From Planctomyces sp. SH-PL62 (GTDB lineage Bacteria > Planctomycetota > Planctomycetia > Isosphaerales > Isosphaeraceae), in contig NZ_CP011273.1 of NCBI RefSeq assembly GCF_001610895.1, forward strand, positions 2,294,001-2,358,000: 64,000 nucleotides of DNA, read 5' to 3'. Below, piece after piece: positions 44,501-52,543 of this stretch (the first letter of the stretch is position 1; each line of letters starts with the position of its first letter). The notes beneath the pieces are model-generated. The model saw nothing but the letters and a program-made list of their open reading frames with translations, was not told the origin of the DNA and ran no database searches. A program made the translations under genes and the position numbers.

Positions 44501-45037
44501 CGAATAAAGGTCGCTGCGGACGTCGACGGAGCGCGGGTCGCGCGCCTGCTCGGGGCTGATGTAGTCGAACGTGCCGAGGGTCATGCCGGTCTGGGTCAGC
44601 CCGCCGCGCTCGCCCCGGCGTTCGAACCGCCGGGCCAGGCCCATGTCCACCAGCTTGGCCCGCCCCTCGGGCGTGATGATGATGTTCGACGGCTTGACGT
44701 CGCGATGGACGACCCCCCGGATCGCCGCGTGGACCAGGGCCTGGGCGATCTGGAGCGTGACGTCCACCGCCTCGGCCACCGGCATCGGCCCCCCCTCGTC
44801 GACCCGGCGGCGGACCGTCTCCCCCGCGACGTATTCAAAGATGATGAAGTGCCATGGCCCGTCCTGCCCCAGGCTGTACACCCGCGCGATGTTCTCGTGG
44901 TCGAGCCGGGCCGCCGACCGCCCCTCCTGATAGAACCGCTGGACGACCTCGGGGTCGTCGATCTGCTCCGGCGGGAGTAGCTTCAACGCCACCTGGCGGT
45001 CGAGCGTGGAGTCGTGCGCGCGGAAGACGGCCCCCAT
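41534..45037 (-). CDS. Serine/threonine kinase with transmembrane segment and beta-helix-like ectodomain
   Basis: At least 1167 residues. The kinase domain has VALKLLPPEQ (catalytic Lys), HRDVKPSNIII, DMGLARR in place of DFG, GTFDYISPEQAR and DLYSLGCTLFHMLTGQPPF. One membrane helix follows (LVLLTPLGFVLLAAGLFFWT). The remaining 800 or so residues look like right-handed beta-helix repeats (IAIEGLTFEAEDRAL, LRLKGCAFRRP, LQLVDCTFGPGG) in two blocks split by a Pro/Ala-rich linker. The ATG at 45037 falls inside the glycine loop; the upstream sequence in the same frame (FLLEEAIGAGGMGAVF) clearly belongs to the kinase but has no ATG, GTG or TTG before a TGA at about 45330. A one-base correction near the C-runs at 45235-45290 would link it to TTG 45332 (MSEHELQEPSSEPPSG). 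Confidence 0.85.
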   Translation of the reverse strand: MGAVFRAHDSTLDRQVALKLLPPEQIDDPEVVQRFYQEGRSAARLDHENIARVYSLGQDGPWHFIIFEYVAGETVRRRVDEGGPMPVAEAVDVTLQIAQALVHAAIRGVVHRDVKPSNIIITPEGRAKLVDMGLARRFERRGERGGLTQTGMTLGTFDYISPEQARDPRSVDVRSDLYSLGCTLFHMLTGQPPFPGGTVLQKLLQHQEEPPPDVRELNPTVPPALARVLEKLLAKDRDRRCQSPEQLVRDLLHVAGRAGLALPHFDVAAPQADRPAWERPLVLLTPLGFVLLAAGLFFWTRELADPSASAPVVEYSPLRGSRTPPPLTPAAGLAATSSAPRKIDVRPGEDLAAVIAAAPHKSVVTLTEDGPYLLAGRATALRSDVARDVTIRAETGRRPVLRFAADGRSGDRSASALLTFTRGRIAIEGLTFEAEDRALDDRVAAILLDDAELRLKGCAFRRPADASAGAGLPAILGRVSRPDPAAGGRPPAIVAEQCHFDTGAAAFDCEGPTDLQLVDCTFGPGGTAVLLDDDDATTPGPRDVLIRRSSFMAGAAPVFQVRGPQARFQVDDCVFAPGDSSIPARSLAVVDDPRTLAWAGRANLYGDFGAFLEVAGKPASEDAVRDFDRWRADLREVRSVLAAPPVWETPEPARELALGRESPSRVFRVAASHARTTPLGASKGPFGAQIAEAVPARPGSIVLPSATMAVAPAIGPVAAVPPPRDPTPPAPAPVAAPVEEAVASTDDPPSVPTMPPMTKLDAADEEETHFEVAAAGAVAPEPSAVAAPAAPDQAHAETRPRVATTFGEDVARSPEQLQNLITHLGPDGGEVHIASGVELELATIDLPAGSWSFAAEPGEHRPRLRLRPSPFGTPSPSTWTSLFNVQGGELKLRGLDLVVEDLDHQSMGRLAAVGLVAGASVELTDCTVSLVGQAPAHAAVAVLPAKAAAASTGPAVVRIRDAFLRTVGDAITVSSNQRLDARLDNVIVAADGSLLHAHGCTTPARETPSLALRLDRVLSRAKGGLVHLETSIDEAELPLAQVDAKDSIFSTGADGAPLFRVDGRGRADNLADRIRWTGEQVGYHEITVYRADDGGRTGVPPQRYARNDWLNNFVARDDAAVVDVEFLDRKAPSLPARLLTPESLQLVPRTRKGPDFAAIPAAPDAGT

Positions 45038-45377
45038 GCCGCCGGCCCCGATCGCCTCCTCCAGCAGGAACGTCCCCAGGACGTCCCCGACCCGGGGCGC
45101 CGGGGGGCCGTCGACGACCGCCCGAGCTCGGGGGCCCGCTTCGAGTTGGTGCTCGAACCCCGCACGATCGTCGGCGATTCGCCGCCCACGGGCGCGGGCG
45201 TGGTCCCCGGCCGCGCCGTCGCCTTCGACGACGAAGGGGAGGGGCGTGCGGGGTCCCGTACGCGCGAGCCCGGGGGGGCGTGCGGCCGCTGGGAGGTTCG
45301 GAGGACGGTTCTTGCAACTCGTGCTCGCTCAAAGGGGCTCATCCCCAACAAGACGTCCGTGCGCGTGCCTTGCCTGA

Positions 45378-45772
45378 CGTTCGATGACGAGAGTCGACCG
45401 AGGCTCAACGGGAGACATGAAGCCCGCACGTGCATGCTCGGACGCGGGGCTCCCCAAACTATAAGCCCCTCGCCCATCCCTGTCAATGACGGCCGAAGGG
45501 CCGGGGCGGCCAAGTCCCGACGGCGGAACGACCTACGATTCGAGGCCGGGAAGCCTTGCGGCGTCCCCTCGGGGCGGGAGGCGTGCGCCGACGGCGCCGG
45601 GGGCCCGGAACTCGCGATCGGGGGCGAAACCGATTCAAGCGGAAAATCCCGAAAGGCCGATATCACCATCGAACGCGTCGGCTTTCGACGCCGGCCGGGC
45701 CGCCTCGACGGGCGGACGGGACGCGGTCGGGGCCGGGATGGATCACGTTTGGAAGCGCCAGGAGGCAGCGGA
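45378..45772. other. Divergent intergenic region (kinase / cyclophilin)
   Basis: About 400 bases without a supported gene. It contains the kinase promoter. A long rightward frame passes through it in phase with the cyclophilin gene, but it has no pilot motif or ribosome site and is GC-driven. Confidence 0.5.
45458..45486 (-). promoter_or_regulatory. Strong promoter upstream of the kinase
   Basis: Minus strand TTGACA at 45486-45481, then 17 bases, then TATAGT at 45463-45458. This is one of the best sigma-70-like matches in the window. It places a transcript start near 45451, about 120 bases ahead of TTG 45332, and so supports a kinase N-terminus beyond 45037. Confidence 0.75.
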
Positions 45773-47257
45773 ATGTGGCACCGAATTCCTCGGAGGAACC
45801 CGTTTCTTGCGAGGTCGCAAGCGAAGGGATCCCATCAGAACGCCGCCAAACGATCCAAGCGCCGGCCCGCCCTGGAGCCGCTTGAATCCCGCCAGCTGAT
45901 GACCGCCTCGCTCGGGCCCATCGCCGACGTCGCGGCCCCGGCCGGGCAGGGGTATCAGCTCCCGCTCGACGGCTCCGCGAGCAACGCCCCGAGCCAGACG
46001 TTCACCGCCACCTCCGACAACCCCAACATTAAGGTGGAGGTGGCCGACGGCAAGTTCTGGACCCTCCACGTCCAGCACCTCTCGTCCGAGCCCGGCGACC
46101 CGACGATCCTGAACGAGCCGATGACCTTCCAGTTCTTCCCGGAGGTCGCCCCGAACACGGTCGAGCGGATCACCAACTTCAGCAACAACGGCTACTACGT
46201 CAACACCGGCCGGTTCTTCCCCCGCATCGTCGCCGGCTTCGTCGCCCAGGGGGGCTCCAACAGCGCCACCAGCACCTCGTCCTCGAGCGGCGTGACGCCG
46301 ATTGGGATCGAGGTGGACCCCTCGGTCGACTTTAGCAGCTACGGCCAACTGGCGATGGCGAACACCGGCGAGCCCAATTCGAGCGACGCCCAGTTCTTCG
46401 TCACCTTCGGGCCGCAGCCGGTGCTCAATCAGAAATACACGATCTTCGGCCAGCAGGTCTCCGGGTTCGACACCCTGGAGAAGCTCTCCCAGGTCGCCGT
46501 CAGCGCGAACCCCGGGGCCCGCGAGGTCTCGGTGCCCGACAACCCGGTGACCATCGTCGGCTCGACGATCACCGACACCAACCCCAACGGCGCGCTGCTG
46601 ATCGACACGACGGCCGCCGGGCCGGGCCAGACGGCCACGATCACCGTCACGGCGACCGACCCCGCCGACGGCACCACGGCCGTCCGCAGCTTCCGGGTCA
46701 TGACCCCCGGCGTGACCACGGCGGTCCGCCAGATCGGCGACGTCCTGATCGCGACCCCGCCGGCCCTCGGCAAGTTCTTCGGCGGCACCAACACCATCGA
46801 GGTCAACCAGGTCGCGGCACCGACGATCCCGGCCAGCCAGAACATCCAGGTCGTCGTCAACGGCATGCTCGACTCGACCCAGCCGTCGGCGTCCTCGCTC
46901 TCGCAGATCATCGTCCAGGGCTCCAAGGCCAACGACAAGATCACCGTCTCCAACGACGTCCTCGTCCCGGCGACGATCGACGGCGGCCAGGGGGGGCGGA
47001 ACGTCGTCAGGGCCGGCGGCGGCTACGCGCTGGCCCACGGCTGGTTCGGCCAGACCACCCTGGTCGCGGGCGAGGGTCCCAACCGCCTGGCCGGCCGCGC
47101 CGGCCGGGTCCGGTTCAGGGCCAACGAGTCCACCGCCTGGGCCTTCGCCGGCAACGCCCGAGGCCGCGCCACCAACGGCCAGACCCTCAAGCCGACCGGC
47201 ACTTACTATCGCTTCCTCAACAACCACCTGGTCCCGGTTCTCAAGGTCAGGAGCTGA
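45773..47257 (+). CDS. Secreted cyclophilin-type peptidyl-prolyl isomerase with LEP-type leader
   Basis: 494 residues from ATG 45773, with GGAGG seven bases upstream. The basic leader ends in KRRPALEPLESRQLMTASLG, a planctomycete LEP-type signature. The cyclophilin domain (about 95-230) has PEVAPNTVERITNFSNNGYY, the catalytic Arg in RFFPRIVAGFVAQGG, AMANTGEPNSSDAQFFVTFG and YTIFGQQVSGFDTLEK; the position equivalent to the cyclosporin-contacting Trp is not Trp. Beyond it are beta-rich repeats (ATITVTATDPADGTTAVRSF, a hemolysin-like SQIIVQGSKANDKITVSNDV) and a basic C-terminus. It likely acts at the cell surface or in the paryphoplasm. Confidence 0.85.
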   Translation: MWHRIPRRNPFLARSQAKGSHQNAAKRSKRRPALEPLESRQLMTASLGPIADVAAPAGQGYQLPLDGSASNAPSQTFTATSDNPNIKVEVADGKFWTLHVQHLSSEPGDPTILNEPMTFQFFPEVAPNTVERITNFSNNGYYVNTGRFFPRIVAGFVAQGGSNSATSTSSSSGVTPIGIEVDPSVDFSSYGQLAMANTGEPNSSDAQFFVTFGPQPVLNQKYTIFGQQVSGFDTLEKLSQVAVSANPGAREVSVPDNPVTIVGSTITDTNPNGALLIDTTAAGPGQTATITVTATDPADGTTAVRSFRVMTPGVTTAVRQIGDVLIATPPALGKFFGGTNTIEVNQVAAPTIPASQNIQVVVNGMLDSTQPSASSLSQIIVQGSKANDKITVSNDVLVPATIDGGQGGRNVVRAGGGYALAHGWFGQTTLVAGEGPNRLAGRAGRVRFRANESTAWAFAGNARGRATNGQTLKPTGTYYRFLNNHLVPVLKVRS

Positions 47258-47327
47258 CGGTAACCTGGAACGGTCGGTCGGCGCGAAGCGGGGCGGCGTC
47301 CCCGCTTCGTCGCGTTTCGAAGTTCCG

Positions 47328-49886
47328 ATGGATCGGCCGAGCCCCATGATTCCGCTCCCCATCGACCCCAGCCTGCCGGGGGTCCTCGACGCCCTCAAGA
47401 CCCGAGGGGCCCTGGTCCTGGTCGCGGAGCCGGGCTCCGGCAAGACGACCCGCGTCCCCCCCGCGATCGTCCGCGCCGGGGGGGCGGGGCAGGTCGTCGT
47501 GCTCCAACCCCGGCGGGTCGCCGCGCGGTCGACGGCGGCCCGGATCGCCGACGAGCAGGGCTGGACGCTGGGCCGCGAAGTCGGCTACCACGTCCGCTTC
47601 GACCGCAAGGCTACGGCCGCGACCCGGCTCCTCATCATGACCGAGGGGATCCTCACGCGACGGCTCCTGGCCGACCCGTTCCTGGACGGGGTCGGGACCG
47701 TCGTTCTCGACGAGTTCCACGAGCGGAGCCTGCACACCGACCTGGCGATCGCCCTCCTGCGCGAGATCCGCCGCGAGGTCCGCACCGACCTGCGGCTGGT
47801 GGTGATGTCGGCCACGCTCGACGCCGGGCCCGTCGCCCGGTTCCTCGACGCCCCGGTGATCGAGGTCCCCGGCCGCACCTTCCCGATCTCCGCCTCCTAC
47901 CGCGACGCCCCCCGGCCGACCGACCCCGCGACGATCGCCGGGGCCGTCGCCGACGCCCTCGCCGACCCCGCCGACCGGGGCCACGTCCTCGTCTTCCTCC
48001 CCGGCATGGCCGAGATCCGCCGCGCCCATCGGGAGCTTTCGCCGATCGCCTCGCGGTTCGACGCCCGCGTGCTGCCGCTGCACGGCTCGCTGCCGAGCGA
48101 CGAGCAGGACGCCGCGCTCCGGCCCTCGCATCAACGCAAGATCATCCTTTCGACCAACATCGCCGAGACCTCGCTGACCATCGACGGCGTGACGACGGTG
48201 GTCGACTCGGGCCTGGCCCGGGTCGCCCACCACGACGCCTCGCGAGGGCTGGACCGGCTCGACCTCCAGGCGATCAGTCGGGCGTCGGCCGACCAGCGCG
48301 CCGGGCGGGCGGGACGCACCGGCCCCGGACGCGCCATCCGGCTCTGGTCGGAGCAGCGGCACGCCCTCCTGGAGCCGTTCGACGCCGCCGAGGTCCACCG
48401 CGTCGACCTGGGCGCCGTCCTGCTGACGCTCCACTCCTGGGGCGTGACCGACCCCGGCGCGTTCGGCTGGTACGAGGCCCCCGCCGCCGATCGGATCGAG
48501 GCCGCCGAGGCCCTGCTCGCGCGGCTGGGGGCCTTCGACGCCGCCACCCGCCGGATCACCCCGACGGGGGAACGGATGCTTGCGCTTCCGGTCCATCCCC
48601 GGCTCGCCCGGCTGCTCCTGGCGGCGGCCGACGAGGGCCTGCTGCACGAGGGGGCGGCGCTGGCCGCCTTGCTCTCCGAGAAGGACGTGGCCGAGCGTCG
48701 CCGGCCGGGGGGGCATCGGGGGCTGTCCGACATGCTCGGCCGCCTGGACCTGCTCGCCGAGGCCGAGGCCGCCAGGTTCTCCCCGGCACTCCAGGCCCGG
48801 GGGATCGACGCCGCCGCCGCGCGGCAGGTCGCGAAGGTCCGCGACGACCTCGTCCGGCTGGCCTCCCGGCTGGGCCTCCCCGAGCACGGCTCCGACCTGG
48901 GCGACGACGCCCGCGAGCAGGCCCTCCTCCGGCTCCTGATCCTGGCCTATCCCGACCGCGTCGTCCGGCGTCGCGGGTCCGAGGAGACCGGCGTGATGGT
49001 CGGGGGTCGCGGCGTGCGGCTGGCCCGCGAGTCGGTCGTCCGCGACGGCGAGTTCTTCCTGGCCCTCGACCCCCGCGAGACCCGATGGCAGGGGACCCTG
49101 GAGCTTCAGGTGGGCCTCGCCAGCGCCGTGCGGCTGGAGTGGCTGGAGGAGTTGGTGCCGCAGTCGATCCGCCGCGAGCGGAGCGTGGAGTACGACCTCG
49201 GCCGCGAGCGGGTCGTCGCCATGAACCGGCTCTGGTATGAAGACCTCCTGATCCGCGAGGACCCCGCCCGGCCCCCCGACGCCCGCGAGGCCTCGCGCGC
49301 CCTGTTCGAGGCCCTCCGCCCCCGCGCGAGGGAGGTGTTCCGCCAGGATTCGGCGGCCTCGGCCTGGCTCTCCCGATACGACTTCGTCCGCGAGGCGGTC
49401 CCCGAACTCGGCTGGGCCGAGCTGTCCGACGAGGCCCTCGCCGGCCCCCTGGAGGTCCTCTGCCACGGCAAGACCCGCGCGGACCAGGTCCGCCAGGCTG
49501 GCAAGGTCGCCTACCTGGAAAGCCTGATCACTCCCGCCCAGAACCGCGAACTGGCCGCCTGCGCCCCGGAGAGCCTGACCATCCCCAGCGGCCGTCGCGT
49601 CCAGCTGACGTACGAACCGGGCCGTCAGCCGACCCTCTCGGCCAAGCTCCAGGAGCTGTTCGGCTGGCCCGAAACCCCGCGCCTGGCCCGGGGCCGCGTG
49701 CCGCTTCTGCTCGAACTCCTCGGCCCCAACCAGCGTCCCGTCCAGGTCACGGCCGACCTCAAGAACTTCTGGACCAACACCTACCACCAGGTCCGCAAGG
49801 ACCTCCGCGGCCGATATCCGAAGCACCCCTGGCCCGAAGACCCGACCACCGCCCAGGCCCCCGTCCGCACCCCAAGGCCTCGTTGA
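47328..49886 (+). CDS. hrpB: ATP-dependent helicase HrpB
   Basis: 852 residues, standard length. DEAH-box helicase motifs: I EPGSGKTTRVP, Ia LQPRRVAARS, II DEFHERSLHTD, III SATLD, V STNIAETSLTI and VI QRAGRAGRTGPG. The HrpB-specific C-terminal domain is present (LRLLILAYPDRVVRRRG, LEELVPQSI, VQVTADLKNFWTNTYHQVRK near the end). The cellular role of HrpB is not well defined. ATG 47328 is used; an in-frame ATG at 47346 is possible. Confidence 0.96.
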   Translation: MDRPSPMIPLPIDPSLPGVLDALKTRGALVLVAEPGSGKTTRVPPAIVRAGGAGQVVVLQPRRVAARSTAARIADEQGWTLGREVGYHVRFDRKATAATRLLIMTEGILTRRLLADPFLDGVGTVVLDEFHERSLHTDLAIALLREIRREVRTDLRLVVMSATLDAGPVARFLDAPVIEVPGRTFPISASYRDAPRPTDPATIAGAVADALADPADRGHVLVFLPGMAEIRRAHRELSPIASRFDARVLPLHGSLPSDEQDAALRPSHQRKIILSTNIAETSLTIDGVTTVVDSGLARVAHHDASRGLDRLDLQAISRASADQRAGRAGRTGPGRAIRLWSEQRHALLEPFDAAEVHRVDLGAVLLTLHSWGVTDPGAFGWYEAPAADRIEAAEALLARLGAFDAATRRITPTGERMLALPVHPRLARLLLAAADEGLLHEGAALAALLSEKDVAERRRPGGHRGLSDMLGRLDLLAEAEAARFSPALQARGIDAAAARQVAKVRDDLVRLASRLGLPEHGSDLGDDAREQALLRLLILAYPDRVVRRRGSEETGVMVGGRGVRLARESVVRDGEFFLALDPRETRWQGTLELQVGLASAVRLEWLEELVPQSIRRERSVEYDLGRERVVAMNRLWYEDLLIREDPARPPDAREASRALFEALRPRAREVFRQDSAASAWLSRYDFVREAVPELGWAELSDEALAGPLEVLCHGKTRADQVRQAGKVAYLESLITPAQNRELAACAPESLTIPSGRRVQLTYEPGRQPTLSAKLQELFGWPETPRLARGRVPLLLELLGPNQRPVQVTADLKNFWTNTYHQVRKDLRGRYPKHPWPEDPTTAQAPVRTPRPR

Positions 49887-50143
49887 CGGGCGCGGGATTT
49901 GGGTTCGTTCGCCTCCCGACCCACACGAACCCATCGGACGCAACTCGTTACCGAACAAATCTTTAGATCTCGATTTCGGGACCGCCGATTGGCTTCGTTC
50001 GGCGCTTTTGATCGACTTCGAAGGGGTGGACGTCTCGCCTCGGCTCGAGTGGCGAGCCCTCTCGACGCGCAACGTCCCCCAACTGGATCATGCCTCCATC
50101 TGGCGAATCGGGAGGGACGATTTCGGCCGACCGGGAGCTTTCG
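49887..50143. other. Short intergenic region between convergent genes
   Basis: About 260 bases between the ends of hrpB and the zinc-ribbon gene. One AT-rich patch is visible (CAAATCTTTAGATCTCG near 49955-49975). No hairpin with T-run, no RNA gene. Confidence 0.4.
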
Positions 50144-50767
50144 TCAGTCGCGCGAGGGGATCGGGCGGGGGGCGTGCGGGGCGTAGGTGGATCGGGCGAG
50201 GCGGCGGCTGACGTCGACGGAGAGGCAGAGGAGGGCGGCGGCGACGACGAGGAGGACGACGGCGGCGATCGGACGGAGGAGGTCGTTCGAGAAGAACCGG
50301 GCGTCGTCGAAGGTGATCGCGGCGATCGTGGTCCGTAGCAGGATCAGGGCGGCGACGGTCAGGAAGAGGATCGCCCAGCCCTGGAACAGCCGGATCCGCC
50401 AGACCGAGGGACGGAGCGCCCAGGCGGGAACGCGCGAACGTCGACCGAGGCCGACGCGGACGCCGGCCGTCGGGATCATGGGACCGTCGGGAGCGTGGCT
50501 CCAGGAGCCGTCCCAGCCGTCGGCGGCGAAGTCGTCGGCGAGGGGGTCGAGGTGGTAGGACGAATCGCTGGGGTCGAGTTGCGACCGGACGGAATCGCGG
50601 CGAAGGTCGGAGCGGCCGATGGCCGCGACGGGCTCGGGGATCGGGAGGCTCAGGTCGCCGACGTCGAACCGGAAATGGCACTTCGGACAGCGGGCCTGGT
50701 GCGGGGCCCTCGTCGCGTGTTCGGGGACTCGGCCCGAAAAACCGCAATTCGGACACTTGATGATCAT
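50144..50767 (-). CDS. Zinc-ribbon membrane protein (MJ0042-type finger)
   Basis: 207 residues from MIIKCPNCGFSGRVPEHATR. Two CxxC knuckles (CPNC at 5-8 and CPKC at about 27-30) form an N-terminal zinc ribbon of the MJ0042 kind. A linker with Ser/Asp-rich sequence leads to two membrane helices (LFQGWAILFLTVAALILL and LLRPIAAVVLLVVAAALLCL). Cytoplasmic zinc finger plus C-terminal membrane anchor suggests a regulatory or scaffolding role; partners are unknown. Confidence 0.75.
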   Translation of the reverse strand: MIIKCPNCGFSGRVPEHATRAPHQARCPKCHFRFDVGDLSLPIPEPVAAIGRSDLRRDSVRSQLDPSDSSYHLDPLADDFAADGWDGSWSHAPDGPMIPTAGVRVGLGRRSRVPAWALRPSVWRIRLFQGWAILFLTVAALILLRTTIAAITFDDARFFSNDLLRPIAAVVLLVVAAALLCLSVDVSRRLARSTYAPHAPRPIPSRD

Positions 50768-50898
50768 GCGCGGCTCACGTCCCGTACGGTTTCGCTTCGG
50801 GTTGAGCCGACATGGTAATCCGTCGCGGGCGTCGTGAGAAGGATAAGTTATGCGTCTTCTCGAAAAGTTTCCCTCGTCACGCGCCGCGATGGGAAGGG

Positions 50899-52509
50899 TC
50901 AACGTGGCGTGGCGAAGGCGGCGACCAGGGCGCGAGCGGTGCGGAGGCCGTCGACGGCCGCGCTGACGATGCCGCCGGCGTAGCCCGCCCCCTCGCCGCA
51001 CGGGAAGAGGCCGGCGACGGTCGGGCTCTGGCGGGAGTCGGCGTCGCGAGGGATCCGCACCGGTGAGCTGCCTCGGGACTCCGGCCCGGTGAGGGTGGCG
51101 TCGCGGAGGAACCGGCGGTCGAGGCGGCGGTCCATGATCGGCAGGCCCTTCAAAAGCGCCCGCGCGACCTGCTCGGGGAGGAGCGGGCCCAGGTCCATCG
51201 CCCGGGTGGCCCCTCGGGTGTAGCTGGAGGGGAGGGCCCCCTTGCTCGCGCGGCCGTTGAGGAAGTCGCGCGCCCACTGGATCGGCGCGGCGTAGGAACG
51301 GCCGCCGGCGACGTACGCGGCGCGCTCGTAGCGCTGCTGGAAGTGGACGCCGGCCAGGGGGTGGGAGCTGGTCTGGGCGGGGTCGATGGTGACGACGAGG
51401 CCGCTGTTGGCGAACGGGGAGTCGTGCCGACTCTCGCTCATGCCGTTGGAGCAGAAGTAGCCCGGCTCGCTGACGCTGGGCATGACGTAGCCGCCGGCGC
51501 ACATGCAGAACGTGAACAGGTCGCAGGCCCCGGCGCGGACGGAGAGGCCGTAGTCGGCGGCGCCGAGGGCGGGATGGCCTTCCTTGGGACCGTGCTGGGC
51601 CTTGTTGATCTGCTCCTGGGGCTGCTCGATCCGCACGCCGAACTGGAAGGGCTTGGCCAGGAGCGGGACGCCCCGGCGCAGGAGCATGTCGTAGGTGTCG
51701 CGGGCGCTGTGGCCGACGGCCAGGATCGCGGCGTCGGCCGGGACGTAGCCGGAGCTGGTCCCCAGGCCGCGGAGCTTGCCGTCGACGATGTCGACGTCCT
51801 CGACGCGGCAGCCGAAGCGGACCTCGCCCCCCAGCTCCTCGAGCTTCCGGCGGATGGTGCGGACGATGAGCGGCAGGCGGTTCGAGCCCAGGTGGGGGCG
51901 GTGTTCGTAGAGGATGGAGGGCTTGGCGTGGCAGTCGGCGAAGATTTCGAGGACGCGGTGGACGTCCGGGCCGCCGCTGCGCGAGGTGAGCTTGCCGTCG
52001 CTGAAGGTGCCCGCGCCCCCCTCGCCGAAGAGGTAATTGCTCTCGGGGTCGACCGGGCCGCCGGCGTCGAACCGGCGGACGTCGGCGACCCGCTCCTTGA
52101 CGCCCTGGCCGCGCTCCAGGATCAGGGGGCGATAGCCGTTCAGGGCCAGCAGGTAGCCGGCGATCAGCCCGGCGGGCCCGGCGCCGATCACCACCGGGCG
52201 GTGTTCCAGCGGTCGGCCCCCCGACTCGGGCCAGTCGAAGGCCTCGGCCTGATAGGGCTGGACGGTGAGCCCGGAGCGGCCCGAGGCCGCGACCGCGCGC
52301 TCGGCGGCGTCGGCGGCGAGTTCCAGCTCCATCGCGAAGGTGAAGTGGAGGTCGTCCACGCGGCGGGCGTCGAGCGACTTGCGGAGGATCCGCCAGCCCA
52401 CGACGGCGTCGGTGCCGAGGCCGAGGCGGCCGGCGGCGCGGGCGGGCAGGGCCTCCTCGGGGTCGTCGAGTTCGAGGCGGAGATTGTTGATCCTGACCGA
52501 CGTGCTCAT
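50899..52509 (-). CDS. FAD-dependent dehydrogenase (COG2509-like flavoprotein)
   Basis: 536 residues. The dinucleotide-binding fold VVIGAGPAGLIAGYLLALNG starts at about residue 105, followed by LILERGQGVKERVADVRRF and YLFGEGGAGTFSDGKLTSR, a signature of the large uncharacterised NAD(FAD)-dependent dehydrogenase family. A C-terminal FAD contact is FPCGEGAGYAGGIVSAAVDG. The N-terminal 90 residues form a small extra domain with MSTSVRINNLRLELDDPEEA. The substrate is unknown. It sits 34 bases downstream of the phosphatase gene in the same direction. Confidence 0.9.
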   Translation of the reverse strand: MSTSVRINNLRLELDDPEEALPARAAGRLGLGTDAVVGWRILRKSLDARRVDDLHFTFAMELELAADAAERAVAASGRSGLTVQPYQAEAFDWPESGGRPLEHRPVVIGAGPAGLIAGYLLALNGYRPLILERGQGVKERVADVRRFDAGGPVDPESNYLFGEGGAGTFSDGKLTSRSGGPDVHRVLEIFADCHAKPSILYEHRPHLGSNRLPLIVRTIRRKLEELGGEVRFGCRVEDVDIVDGKLRGLGTSSGYVPADAAILAVGHSARDTYDMLLRRGVPLLAKPFQFGVRIEQPQEQINKAQHGPKEGHPALGAADYGLSVRAGACDLFTFCMCAGGYVMPSVSEPGYFCSNGMSESRHDSPFANSGLVVTIDPAQTSSHPLAGVHFQQRYERAAYVAGGRSYAAPIQWARDFLNGRASKGALPSSYTRGATRAMDLGPLLPEQVARALLKGLPIMDRRLDRRFLRDATLTGPESRGSSPVRIPRDADSRQSPTVAGLFPCGEGAGYAGGIVSAAVDGLRTARALVAAFATPR

Positions 52510-52543
52510 GGGAGGCGCTTTCCGGATGCTCTGGCGATGCGGC

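Noticed and set aside
41384-44980. Plus-strand frame of about 1200 codons opposite the kinase
   Set aside because: Low-complexity Arg/Gly/Asp sequence with no motif; the minus strand has a clear kinase domain.
45014-45772. N-terminal extension of the cyclophilin by some 250 codons
   Set aside because: No ribosome site or signal motif; ATG 45773 has a strong ribosome site and begins a recognisable LEP-type leader.
47247-50072. Minus-strand frame of about 940 codons opposite hrpB
   Set aside because: No motif, while the plus strand carries all helicase motifs.
49887-50143. tRNA or other small RNA in the hrpB downstream gap
   Set aside because: No cloverleaf-like arms, no CCA end and no hairpin with T-run.
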